A stretch of DNA of 62,677 nucleotides from Puerhibacterium puerhi (GTDB lineage: Bacteria; Actinomycetota; Actinomycetes; Actinomycetales; Cellulomonadaceae). The stretch is taken from the NCBI RefSeq assembly GCF_009846865.1, contig NZ_WUWN01000012.1, positions 36,688-99,364 of the forward strand. The letters run 5' to 3'. Under the pieces are notes generated by a model. That model saw only the letters and a list, made by a program, of their open reading frames with translations. It searched no databases and was not told where the DNA came from. Position 1 is the stretch's first letter, and the number at the start of each line of letters is the position of its first letter. Both the position numbers and the translations under genes were made by a program. Positions 17,507-25,743 of the stretch are shown one piece after another.

Positions 17507-18034
17507 GTGCCGGGGTGCGGTCGCGACTTCACCCCGGGGCGTGGACGGTCGCAGGCGCGGCCTCTGCGGACGCAGGCGGCCCGCACGCGTGCCGGCGGCG
17601 CCGTCCTGGTCGCCGCCCTCCCGGTCCTGCTGACCGGCGTCCTGCGGCAGGACTGGGTCGGGGGCGCGGCCGCGGGCGTGGTGGCGGCCGCGGCCTGGCG
17701 GTTCGCCTTCCCGCGCCTCAACGGGTGGGTCCTGGGCCGGACGCTCCGGCGGCTCGCCGCGCACGACGGCCTCGGCTTCGTCGGCACGGTCCGCCTGACG
17801 ATCGACGACGCCGGGCTGCGCGAGGAGCTGGCCGGGACCACGAGCTCGGCGGGCTGGGACCGCGTGGACCGGATCGAGGAGACGGACGCGCACGCCTTCG
17901 TCTTCGTCGGTCCGCTGGCGGCCTCGATCCTGCCGAAGCGTGACGCCCAGGCCGCCCGCGCGCTCGACGCGATCCGGTCCGGGGCGGCCGGCGCCGGCGT
18001 CCTGGCCTGCGCGAGCCGGCCGGCACCTTCGTAG
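17507..18034 (+). CDS. YcxB-like family membrane protein
   Basis: 175 residues: a basic start, two hydrophobic helices at ~28-40 and ~46-62 (VLVAALPVLLTGVL, AAAGVVAAAAWRFAF), then a ~90-residue domain with the YcxB pattern (VRLTIDDAGLREE, then GWDRVDRIEETDAHAFVFV). YcxB-like domains resemble PH folds and have no established function. Start taken as the GTG at 17507; a nearby GTG at 17516 is equally possible, and the first 25 residues look unstructured. 28 bp before the SDR gene, so a two-gene operon is likely. Confidence 0.65.
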   Translation: MPGCGRDFTPGRGRSQARPLRTQAARTRAGGAVLVAALPVLLTGVLRQDWVGGAAAGVVAAAAWRFAFPRLNGWVLGRTLRRLAAHDGLGFVGTVRLTIDDAGLREELAGTTSSAGWDRVDRIEETDAHAFVFVGPLAASILPKRDAQAARALDAIRSGAAGAGVLACASRPAPS

Positions 18035-18062
18035 GCTGGCGGCAGTCGACGAAGGAGAGCAG

Positions 18063-18707
18063 ATGTCACGCGTCCTGATCGTCGGTGGCCACGGCAAGGT
18101 CGCGCTGCGGCTCGCACCCCTCCTGGTGGAGCGGGGCGACGAGGTGACCAGCGTGTTCCGCAACCCCGAGCACGAGGCCGACGTCGCCGCCACGGGAGCC
18201 ACGCCCGTGGTCGCGGACGTCCAGCAGCTCGACGTCGAGGGGCTGGCCGAGCTGCTGCGCGGGCACGACGCCGTGGTGTGGTCGGCGGGGGCGGGCGGCG
18301 GCGCCCCCGAGCGGACGTTCGCGGTCGACCGGGACGCCGCGATCCGCTCCATGGACGCCGCCGCGGCGGCGGGGGTGCGCCGCTACGTCATGGTGTCGTA
18401 CCTCGGCGCCCGGCCGGACCACGGCGTGCCGGAGTCCAACTCGTTCTTCGCCTACGCGGAGTCGAAGGCCGCCGCGGACGAGCACCTGCGCGCCTCGGGC
18501 CTCGACTACACGATCCTCGGGCCCGGCCGCCTCACCCTGGACGAGCCGACCGGCCGCATCGAGGTCGACCCGGACGGCGACGGCGCGGTGAGCCGCGCGG
18601 ACGTCGCCGCGGTGGTCGCGGCCGTGCTCGCCGACCCGTCGACGGTCGGGCGCATGATCGAGTTCGGCAACGGCGGCACGCCGATCGCCGAGGCGGTCGC
18701 CGGCTAG
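18063..18707 (+). CDS. NAD(P)-binding SDR-family oxidoreductase (atypical, NmrA/YwnB-like)
   Basis: 214 residues with an N-terminal Rossmann motif GGHGKVA (residues 8-14). It belongs to the atypical SDR group (SDR_a5-like), which binds NAD(P)H but often lacks the Tyr-x3-Lys pair; here FFAYAESKAAAD preserves a Tyr-x3-Lys. A GAAGGAGA ribosome site precedes the ATG at 18063. Probable roles include redox-sensing or reduction of a small substrate. Co-directional with the YcxB-like gene. Substrate not predictable. Confidence 0.82.
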   Translation: MSRVLIVGGHGKVALRLAPLLVERGDEVTSVFRNPEHEADVAATGATPVVADVQQLDVEGLAELLRGHDAVVWSAGAGGGAPERTFAVDRDAAIRSMDAAAAAGVRRYVMVSYLGARPDHGVPESNSFFAYAESKAAADEHLRASGLDYTILGPGRLTLDEPTGRIEVDPDGDGAVSRADVAAVVAAVLADPSTVGRMIEFGNGGTPIAEAVAG

Positions 18708-18731
18708 GCCGGCGGCGCGGTGGCGCCGCCG

Positions 18732-19331
18732 TCACTTGGCCGACGCGGGGTCCTCGTCGCCGATGTGCCCGGGAGCGTTGGCGGCGAGCACGCGCTGGAC
18801 GAAGGCGCAGTACTCGTCCATGTAGTGCCGCAGGAAGCCGGCCGTCTCCTCGTTGCGCACCTCGCCGTCGGCGCCGAAGTCCTCCGGGACGAACCGGATG
18901 TAGGCCTCGGGGGCGTTGAGCTGCGGGGCGTCGAGGAAGCTGAGCACCGCGCGCATCGACGACTGCATCACCGCGGTGCCGATGCCGCCCGGCGAGGCGC
19001 CGATGATGCCGGTGGGCTTGCGGGCGAACGAGTTGCTGCCCCACGGCCGCGAGCCCCAGTCGATGGCGTTCTTCAGGGCCCCCGGGATGGAGCGGTTGTA
19101 CTCGGGCGAGACGAACAGGATCCCGTCGGAGGCCTCGACGGCCTGCTTGAACGCCCGGCCCTCGGGCGGGAAGTCGTCGTCGTAGTCCCAGCTGTACAGC
19201 GGCAGGTCCCCGATGGGGATCTCGGTGAACTCCAGGTCGTCCGGCGCTACCTTGATGAGCGCCTGCGACAGGGTGCGGTTGATCGAGCCCTTGGCGAGGC
19301 TGCCGACCAGGTAGCCGATCTTGTGCGTCAT
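18732..19331 (-). CDS. NADPH-dependent FMN reductase (paralogue 1)
   Basis: 199-residue flavodoxin-fold protein. The FMN phosphate loop is GSLAKGSINR (residues 10-19) and the family signature SPEYNRSIPGALKNAIDW is intact. Such proteins reduce FMN, quinones or azo compounds with NADPH in the cytosol. The C-terminal ~45 residues are an acidic extension. It is clearly related along its length to the gene at 23364-23933, which shares LEFTEIPIG and EYNRSIPGALKNAIDW. Convergent with the SDR gene. Alternative description: chromate/quinone reductase ChrR-like. Confidence 0.88.
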   Translation of the reverse strand: MTHKIGYLVGSLAKGSINRTLSQALIKVAPDDLEFTEIPIGDLPLYSWDYDDDFPPEGRAFKQAVEASDGILFVSPEYNRSIPGALKNAIDWGSRPWGSNSFARKPTGIIGASPGGIGTAVMQSSMRAVLSFLDAPQLNAPEAYIRFVPEDFGADGEVRNEETAGFLRHYMDEYCAFVQRVLAANAPGHIGDEDPASAK

Positions 19332-19426
19332 GGTGTCTCCCGTGCCTCGCGCCGCCGACCCGGCGCCGGCGGGTCACTGTCCACGGTCCTCGGGCTGCGG
19401 GTCACTGGCGAGCGGGGACGTGCGGC

Positions 19427-20557
19427 TCAGCGGGCGTCGCCGACCGAGGCGACCTCCGTGGCCAGGGCGCTGCGCGCGCGCCGCAGCGCCAGCACGATCG
19501 CGCCGGCCACGAAGTAGTCCTGGTTGCTGCGCCCGCGCGTCTCGCGCACGGCGTCGTGGTAGGCGTCGGTGGCGTCGGCGAGGGCGGCCAGCGCCTCGGG
19601 GTCGGTGCCCTCGGGGTCGAGCGAGCGCACCGCGTCGGCGAGCGCGGTGAGCGCGCGGGCGGCCGGCGGCCGCAGCGGGGGGCCGAGGGCGACGTCGTCG
19701 CGCTCGCGCGTCTCCCACTCGGCCACCGAGCGCGTGACGTCGTCGACGACGTCGGCCAGCGTGTGCAGCAGGCCGCCCCGGCGCACCTGCGACGTCGTCC
19801 ACTCGCGGTAGCGGCGGGCGCGGCGGTTGGCCCGCACCGCCTCCTTGCTGCGGCTCACGGCCTCCTGCGCCTGGGCGAGGGTAGGGGCGACCTCCCGGCG
19901 GCGCTGCGCCCACTCGTCCTGCGACGGCAGCTCCTCCGCGCCGAGCCCGTCGGCGAGGGCGTCGAGCTGGTCAGCGAGCGCGTCGCGGGCCCGGTCGAGC
20001 ACCATCTCCGACGGCGTGAGCGGCAGCGGCGGGAACGCGAAGTTGACCGCGACGCCGATGAGCGCGCCGGCGACGACGAGCCCGGCGTAGGCGCTGACGA
20101 AGGCGTCGGGGTCGTGGTCGCCGAGGATCAGCACGAAGAGCGCCGAGGTGACCGTCCAGCTGCCCATGCTGCCCAGCACGCGCCACCCCGAGCAGAGCAG
20201 CGCGATGCCGACGGTGACCGCGATGGCGGGCGCGCCGGGGTCGAGCACGACGTCGATGCCGCGCGCGATGCCCGCGCCGAGGAGGATGGCGCCGATCGCC
20301 TGCGCCGACTCCCGGGCCGACCGGGACAGCGTGCCGGTCGTGGCCACGACGGCGCCCATCGGCGCGTAGTACGGGTACGCGTTGAGCGGCGCCGGCGCGA
20401 GCAGCCCCACGAACCAGGCGATCGCGGCGGCCACCGCCCCCTTCGTGGCGAGGGCCCAGGCGGGATGCAGCACCCACTGCCGGTAGGCGCGCTCCGCCAG
20501 CCGGCCGACGCGTGACCGCCGAGCCCCGCCGGTGACGCGTGCCAGTCGTCCCTCCAC
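19427..20557 (-). CDS. FUSC-family aromatic-acid-exporter-like membrane protein
   Basis: 376 residues. Residues ~25-185 hold about six hydrophobic helices (WALATKGAVAAAIAWFVGLL first), matching the FUSC/YccS-like half-module. The remaining ~190 residues form a cytosolic helical, coiled-coil-like domain (ALADQLDALADGLGAEELPS). FUSC proteins export aromatic acids or other amphiphiles; substrate unknown here. Start is the GTG at 20557 because TACGGT ends 7 nt upstream; a GTG at 20566 lies inside that element. Divergent from the polymerase gene at 20640. Confidence 0.82.
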   Translation of the reverse strand: MEGRLARVTGGARRSRVGRLAERAYRQWVLHPAWALATKGAVAAAIAWFVGLLAPAPLNAYPYYAPMGAVVATTGTLSRSARESAQAIGAILLGAGIARGIDVVLDPGAPAIAVTVGIALLCSGWRVLGSMGSWTVTSALFVLILGDHDPDAFVSAYAGLVVAGALIGVAVNFAFPPLPLTPSEMVLDRARDALADQLDALADGLGAEELPSQDEWAQRRREVAPTLAQAQEAVSRSKEAVRANRRARRYREWTTSQVRRGGLLHTLADVVDDVTRSVAEWETRERDDVALGPPLRPPAARALTALADAVRSLDPEGTDPEALAALADATDAYHDAVRETRGRSNQDYFVAGAIVLALRRARSALATEVASVGDAR

Positions 20558-20564
20558 GCCCGCC

Positions 20565-20570
20565 ACCGTA
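20565..20570 (-). promoter_or_regulatory. -10 element TACGGT, leaderless start of the FUSC gene
   Basis: Ends 7 nt before the GTG at 20557, favouring this start over the overlapping upstream GTG. Confidence 0.5.
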
Positions 20571-20639
20571 CGAGGCGGCGCCGGGTTCCGCGCCCCGGCG
20601 CTGGTCACCGGCGTGGGCGGCAGGGGGAAGGATGGGTGC

Positions 20640-22514
20640 GTGCACCTGGTCCTCGCCCGCGCCCCCGGCGCGTCGCCCCGCACCGCACCCGTGCGCCTCC
20701 AGCAGGTGAGCGGCGACGGCGGGGCGCCGCAGGAGCGGCAGGCGCCCGCGGCGGGCCTGGCCGCCGTCGTCCGCGAGATGGAGGCCGGCGCGGCGGCGGA
20801 CGGCGCCGCCGGGGCGCCGCCGCGGTGGACGTGGGACGACACCAACCGCTGGTACCCCGGCCTGCTCGGCGACGGCGTCCGGGTGGACCGCGCGCACGAC
20901 CTGCGGCTCGCCCACGTGATCCTGCGCCGGTCGCCCCTGACGAGCGGCTCGCGCCTGGCCGCCGCGCCGCCGGGCCCGTGGGACGCCCTGGAGCCGGCGC
21001 CGGCCGGCGCCCCGGCGACCGCAGCCGGCGCGGACGCGCTGTTCGACCTCGGGGCGATCGCCGCCGGTCCCGCCGCGTCCCCGGACCTCGACCCCGTCGC
21101 CGAGCTCGCCGTGCAGCAGGCCGCCGTCGCCGGGAGCGCCGACCCCGGCCGGCTGCGCCTGCTGCTCGCCGCGGAGTCGGCCGGTGCGCTCGTGGCCGCG
21201 GAGATGCACCACGCGGGGCTGCCGTGGCGCGCGGACGTGCACGACGCGATCCTCACGGAGCGGCTCGGCCCGCGGCCGGCCGAGGGCCACCGCCCGGAGC
21301 GGCTCGAGGCGCTCGCGGAGCGGGTCCGCGCGGCACTGGACGCGCCCGCGAGCCTCAACCCCGACTCCCACCCGGACCTGCTCAAGGCCATGCAGTACGC
21401 CGGCGTCGGCGCCCGCAGCCTGCGCAAGTGGGAGCTGGAGCGGCTCGACCACCCGGTGATCGCGCCGCTGCTGGAGTACAAGAAGCTCCAGCGGCTGCTC
21501 AGCGCCAACGGCTGGCACTGGCTGGACACCTGGGTCCGCGGGGGCCGGTTCCGCACCGAGTACCTGGTGGGTGGCGTCGTCACGGGGCGGTGGTCCAGCG
21601 TGGGCGGCGGGGCGCTGCAGCTGCCCAAGGACGTGCGCCGCGCCGTCGTGGCCGACCCGGGGTGGACCTTCGTGGTGGCCGACGTCGCCCAGCTCGAGCC
21701 GCGCGTGCTGGCCGCGATGAGCCGGGACGAGGCGATGGCGGCGGCCGGGACGGCGCCGGGCGGGGGAGCGGCGGGCGCCGCCCCGGGCGGCGCCGACATG
21801 TACGCCGGCATCGTGGCGACCGGCGCGGTGCCCACCCGCGAGCTGGCCAAGGTGGGCATGCTCGGCGCGATGTACGGCGGCACCACCGGCGCCAGCGCCC
21901 AGGTGCTCCCGCGGCTGGCCCGGGCGTTCCCGCGCGCCGTCGCGCTGGTCGAGGAGGCGGCGCGCGCCGGCGAGCGGGGCGAGGTGGTGTCCACGTGGCT
22001 CGGGCGCGGCTCGCCGCGGCCGGGCCAGGAGTGGGACCGCGCGCAGGCGGGTGCCTACGCCGCCGAGGGCGGCGACGGCGGCGGAGCGACTGACGGCGCG
22101 GGCGGCAGCGCGGGCGGCGGGGCGGGCGGCGGGGCGGGCGGCGAGGGGGACGCCGCGGCCCGGGCGCGGTCGGTCACGCGGTCGTGGGGCCGGTTCACCC
22201 GGAACTTCGTGGTGCAGGGCACCGCCGCCGAGTGGGCGCTGGCCTGGTTGGCGTCCGCGCGCCGCCGGCTGTGGGAGCTGGGGGAGTCCGGCGGCCCGCC
22301 GGGCGCGGCGCCAGCGCCGTTCGACCGGCGCCCGCACCTCGTGTTCTTCCTGCACGACGAGGTGGTCGTGCACGCCCCGCAGGAGCGGGCCGACGCCGTG
22401 GCCCACGCGCTGCGCGAGGCGGCCGCCGAGGCGGGGCGGCTGCTGTTCGGCGACTTCCCGGTGGCCTTCCCGCTCACGGTCGCGACGGTCCGCAGCTACG
22501 CCGACGCGAAGTAG
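20640..22514 (+). CDS. bifunctional 3'-5' exonuclease/DNA polymerase (PolA-like, no 5' nuclease)
   Basis: 624 residues. The C-terminal two thirds carry family-A polymerase motifs: A (VVADVAQLEPRVLA), B (ELAKVGMLGAMYGGTTG) and C (FFLHDEVVVHAP). The N-terminal ~200 residues correspond to a degenerate proofreading domain; there is no 5' flap nuclease. Motif A has D-V-A-Q-L-E where housekeeping Pol I has D-Y-S-Q-I-E, keeping the metal-binding Asp. A Gly/Ala-rich insertion (~residues 475-510) separates motifs B and C. The GTG at 20640 is the most likely start. Such genes are actinobacterial accessory polymerases of unclear role, perhaps in repair. Confidence 0.85.
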   Translation: MHLVLARAPGASPRTAPVRLQQVSGDGGAPQERQAPAAGLAAVVREMEAGAAADGAAGAPPRWTWDDTNRWYPGLLGDGVRVDRAHDLRLAHVILRRSPLTSGSRLAAAPPGPWDALEPAPAGAPATAAGADALFDLGAIAAGPAASPDLDPVAELAVQQAAVAGSADPGRLRLLLAAESAGALVAAEMHHAGLPWRADVHDAILTERLGPRPAEGHRPERLEALAERVRAALDAPASLNPDSHPDLLKAMQYAGVGARSLRKWELERLDHPVIAPLLEYKKLQRLLSANGWHWLDTWVRGGRFRTEYLVGGVVTGRWSSVGGGALQLPKDVRRAVVADPGWTFVVADVAQLEPRVLAAMSRDEAMAAAGTAPGGGAAGAAPGGADMYAGIVATGAVPTRELAKVGMLGAMYGGTTGASAQVLPRLARAFPRAVALVEEAARAGERGEVVSTWLGRGSPRPGQEWDRAQAGAYAAEGGDGGGATDGAGGSAGGGAGGGAGGEGDAAARARSVTRSWGRFTRNFVVQGTAAEWALAWLASARRRLWELGESGGPPGAAPAPFDRRPHLVFFLHDEVVVHAPQERADAVAHALREAAAEAGRLLFGDFPVAFPLTVATVRSYADAK

Positions 22515-22532
22515 CCCCCGCGCCGCGGCTGG

Positions 22533-23230
22533 GCGCTGCGCGTGCGCGGCGGCGGCCGCTACGAGGTGCCGGCCGAGCGCGTGGTGCCGACAGCCCATGA
22601 TCCCGCGTGCCGGCCCACGGCACCCGGGCGTACGGGCAGGCCTACGCCGTCGACGTCCTGGTGCCGGCCGCGGTCGAGCCGGCGAAGGCCGCGCACGCCA
22701 CGCCGGCGGTCGGCTGGGGCGTCGGCGCTCGTCCGCAGGAGCTCGCCGCGTTCGGCGCCCCCGTGCTCGCGGCCGCGGCCGGCACCGTCGTGGCGGCCGG
22801 GGCGCGTCAGCGCACCACCGGGCGCGCAACACCTGGGCCGGGCTGCTGTCCTTGACCTTCGAGGGCCTCGTGCGGGAGGTCGGCGGGGTCCGGTTCGTCC
22901 TCGGCAGCCACGTGGTCGTGGACCACGGCGACGGGGTGTGGGCCGTCTACGCCCACCTGCGCCGCGGCTCGGTCCGGGTGGCGCCGGGTGACGTCGTCGC
23001 GGCCGGACAGCAGCTCGGCGAGGTCGGCAGCTCCGGCAACACCTCCGACCCCACCTGCACTTCCAGGTCATGGACCGTCCCCGCCTCGTCGAGGCGGCCG
23101 GCGTGCCGTTCCGCTGGCGCGGGATCGAGGTCGACCACGACGTCGTCGCGCCGCGCCACGGCCTGCCGCGCGCCGGCGCGGGCGAGCCGGGTCTGCCCGC
23201 GAACGGCCAGGTCTTCGGCGCCGACCTGGG
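22533..23230 (+). pseudogene. M23-family metallopeptidase remnant with three frameshifts
   Basis: Peptidoglycan endopeptidase-like sequence is readable in successive frames. These are GRYEVPAERVVP (22550s), HGTRAYGQAYAVDVLVPA (from ~22612), then NTWAGLLSLTFEGLVREVGG through VVVDHGDGVWAVYAHLRRGS and VAAGQQLGEVGSSGNTSD (22828-23050), and finally MDRPRLVEAAGVPFRWRGIE to GLPANGQVF (23070-23222). The zinc-site SxPHLHF motif is broken at about 23052, where one C is missing; restoring it would read HLHFQVMDRP without a gap. Three frame changes make the product non-functional. It lies between the polymerase and FMN reductase genes. Confidence 0.7.
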
Positions 23231-23363
23231 CCGACGTCCGACGGCGGTCCGTCCGGTCGTGCGTCTGCGCGCGCGTGCGGACACTGGTGCGAGGGGGGCA
23301 CCCGGCGCCGGGCCCGCCGCCCGGCCCGCTGCCGGGGGACGGACGCGTCGGAAGGAGAGCACT

Positions 23364-23933
23364 GTGCGCACCTATCAGGTCGGCTACTTCGTCGGCAGCC
23401 TGTCGTCGACGTCGATCAACCGGGTCCTCAGCCGGGCGCTGATCCGCCTCGCGCCGGAGAACCTGGAGTTCACGGAGATCCCGATCGGCGGCCTGCCGCT
23501 GTACAGCCCCGACTACGACAGCGCCTACCCGCCCGAGGCGACGGCGCTCAAGGAGGCCGTCGGGCGGTCGGACGCGGTGCTGTTCGTGACGCCGGAGTAC
23601 AACCGCTCGATCCCCGGCGCCCTGAAGAACGCCATCGACTGGGCGTCCCGGCCGTGGGGCGAGAACTCGTTCGACCACGTGCCCGCGGCGGTGATCGGCG
23701 CGTCCATCGGGCAGATCGGCACCGCCGTCGCGCAGCAGAGCCTGCGCGCCGTCCTGAGCTTCTGCAACGCCCGCCAGATGACCGCGCCGGAGGCGTACAT
23801 CCACTACCGGCCCGAGGTCTTCGGGGACGACGGCGAGGTCACCGACGACTCGACAGCGACGTTCCTCGCGGGGTTCATGCAGGAGTTCGCCGTGCACGTG
23901 GAGCGGGTGCTCACCGTGCTGCCGCGTGGCTGA
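23364..23933 (+). CDS. NADPH-dependent FMN reductase (paralogue 2)
   Basis: 189 residues, flavodoxin-like fold, with GSLSSTSINR as phosphate loop and TPEYNRSIPGALKNAIDW as signature. It lacks the acidic C-terminal tail of the paralogue at 18732-19331 but otherwise follows it residue by residue. GTG start at 23364 with GGAAGGAGA five bases upstream. It sits between a decayed M23 peptidase gene and the Nif3-like gene. Probably reduces FMN or quinones. Confidence 0.88.
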   Translation: MRTYQVGYFVGSLSSTSINRVLSRALIRLAPENLEFTEIPIGGLPLYSPDYDSAYPPEATALKEAVGRSDAVLFVTPEYNRSIPGALKNAIDWASRPWGENSFDHVPAAVIGASIGQIGTAVAQQSLRAVLSFCNARQMTAPEAYIHYRPEVFGDDGEVTDDSTATFLAGFMQEFAVHVERVLTVLPRG

Positions 23934-23986
23934 GCCCCGGGGCGCGCCGCCTCGCGCCCGGCTGGGAGCGCGGCGCGGGGCGGCAC

Positions 23987-23992
23987 TAGGGT
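23987..23992 (+). promoter_or_regulatory. -10 element TAGGGT, leaderless start of Nif3-like gene
   Basis: Ends 7 nt before the ATG at 24000; no Shine-Dalgarno. Confidence 0.55.
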
Positions 23993-23999
23993 CGGGCGC

Positions 24000-24935
24000 A
24001 TGGCAGCACCCGCCCAGCCCGCCGCCGGTGACCTCGCCGGCGGCGCGCGCCTCGCCGACGTCGTCGCCGTGCTCGAGGACCTCTATCCGCCGTCGACCGC
24101 CGAGGGGTGGGACGCCGTCGGCCTGGTGGCCGGCGACCCCGCCGCGGCGGTGCGCAAGGTGCTCTTCGCCGTCGACCCGGTGACCGCCGTCGTCGACGAG
24201 GCCGTCGCGTGGGGCGCCGACCTCGTCGTCACGCACCACCCGCTGTTCCTGCGCGGCGTGCACTCGGTGGCGGCCACGACCTTCAAGGGCGCGGCGGTGC
24301 ACCGGCTGCTCGCCGCCGGCTGCGCGCTGTACTGCGCGCACACCAACGCCGACGCGGCGCCGCGCGGCGTCGCCGACGCGCTCGCGGACCTGCTGGGCAT
24401 CATCGACCGTGGCCCGCTCGTGGCGCCGGCCGGGGGGCCGGGCGACGGCGCCGTGCGCGGCATCGGCCGCGTCGGGCGCCTGGCCGAGCCGGTCACGCTC
24501 GGCACCTTCGCCGAGCGCGTCGCCGCCGCGCTGCCCGCCACGGCGCAGGGCGTGCGGGTCGCGGGCGACCTCGCGGCGCCCGTCGCGACGGCCGCGGTCG
24601 TCGGGGGCGCGGGGGACTCGCTGTTCGACGCCGTGCGCGCCGCCGCCGTCGACGTCTACGTCACCGCCGACCTGCGCCACCACCCGGCCTCGGAGCTGCG
24701 CGAGCGGGCCGAGTTCGAGGCGCCCGCCGGGCGGCGGGCCGCCGGCACGCCGTTCCTGGTGGACGTGGCGCACTTCGCCTCGGAGTGGCCCTGGCTGCGC
24801 TACGCCGCGCAGGACGTGGCCGCGGGCGTGTCCCGGCTGCTCGCCCAGCGCGGCGAGGACGGTACGGTGACCACCAGGATCAGCACGCTCGTCAGCGACC
24901 CGTGGACCGCGCGGGTCGCCAGCCCCGGCCGCTGA
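24000..24935 (+). CDS. Nif3-like dinuclear metal center hexameric protein
   Basis: 311-residue member of the NIF3/DUF34 family, which forms toroidal hexamers with two metals per subunit. The metal-binding THHPLF motif is at residues 78-83 and later YCAHTNAD. The C-terminal half contains VYVTADLRHHPASE and VDVAHFASEW, also metal ligands in the family. The biochemical role is unsettled; it has been linked to GTP cyclohydrolase-like activity and metal handling. The start at ATG 24000 is supported by the TAGGGT element. First gene of a three-gene run with the zinc-ribbon and RNase H genes, the same trio as M. tuberculosis Rv2230c-Rv2228c. Confidence 0.92.
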   Translation: MAAPAQPAAGDLAGGARLADVVAVLEDLYPPSTAEGWDAVGLVAGDPAAAVRKVLFAVDPVTAVVDEAVAWGADLVVTHHPLFLRGVHSVAATTFKGAAVHRLLAAGCALYCAHTNADAAPRGVADALADLLGIIDRGPLVAPAGGPGDGAVRGIGRVGRLAEPVTLGTFAERVAAALPATAQGVRVAGDLAAPVATAAVVGGAGDSLFDAVRAAAVDVYVTADLRHHPASELRERAEFEAPAGRRAAGTPFLVDVAHFASEWPWLRYAAQDVAAGVSRLLAQRGEDGTVTTRISTLVSDPWTARVASPGR

Positions 24936-24996
24936 CGCCGCGGCGCCCCGGCGCCCGCCGCGCAGGGCCGGCCCGCCACACATGGGAGGACCCACG

Positions 24997-25743
24997 GTGA
25001 CCACTGCACCGCCCGAGGACCAGCTCCGGCTGCTGGAGGTCCAGGCGCTGGACACCCGCGCCCAGCAGCTCGCCCACCAGCGCCGGACGCACCCGGCGCT
25101 CGCCCGGATCGCCGAGCTGGAGAAGCAGATCGCCGACCTGCACGGGTCCCTCGTCGACTCCCGCACGGCCGTGAGCGACCTCGAGCGCGAGCTCGCGAAG
25201 GCCGAGGCCGACGTGGAGCAGGTGCGCGCCCGCGCCGCCCGCGACCAGCAGCGGCTGGACAACGGCGCCCTCGGCGCCAAGGACGCGCAGGCCGTCTCCA
25301 GCGAGCTGGAGTCGCTCGCGCGCCGGCAGGCCACGCTCGAGGACGCCGAGATCGAGGTGATGGAGCGGCTCGAGGCGCACCAGGACGCCCTGGCCAAGGT
25401 CGAGGCGGCGCACGCCGAGCTCGACGCCGCGCGGCGGGCCGCCGAGGAGGAGCGCGACGCGGCGTGGGCGCAGATCGACGCCCAGGCGCAGGCGCTGGCC
25501 GCCGAGCGGGCCACCGCCGTCGAGGGCCTCGACCCCGGCCTCGTGGCGCTGTACGACCGGCTGCGCGGCCAGCTCGGCGGCCTCGGCGCCGCCGCGCTGC
25601 GCGGCACCCGGTGCGAGGGCTGCCGTCTCGAGCTCAACCCGGGCGACCTCGCCGCGGCGCGGACCGCCGCGCCCGAGCAGGTCGTGCGGTGCGAGGAGTG
25701 CGGCCGCATCCTCGTGCGCGTGCCCGAGCCCTCCGCCGCCTGA
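24997..25743 (+). CDS. zinc-ribbon coiled-coil protein (C4-type, DUF164/zf-RING_7)
   Basis: 248 residues: a long coiled coil (~residues 25-175, rich in Ala/Glu/Arg heptads) followed by a C4 zinc ribbon (CEGCRLELNPGD ... RCEECGRILV). Related proteins, including Rv2229c, adopt a tweezers-like coiled-coil shape and may bind nucleic acid. Function not established. GTG start at 24997 with GGGAGGA upstream. Its TGA overlaps the ATG of the next gene, so translation of the two is coupled. Confidence 0.9.
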   Translation: MTTAPPEDQLRLLEVQALDTRAQQLAHQRRTHPALARIAELEKQIADLHGSLVDSRTAVSDLERELAKAEADVEQVRARAARDQQRLDNGALGAKDAQAVSSELESLARRQATLEDAEIEVMERLEAHQDALAKVEAAHAELDAARRAAEEERDAAWAQIDAQAQALAAERATAVEGLDPGLVALYDRLRGQLGGLGAAALRGTRCEGCRLELNPGDLAAARTAAPEQVVRCEECGRILVRVPEPSAA

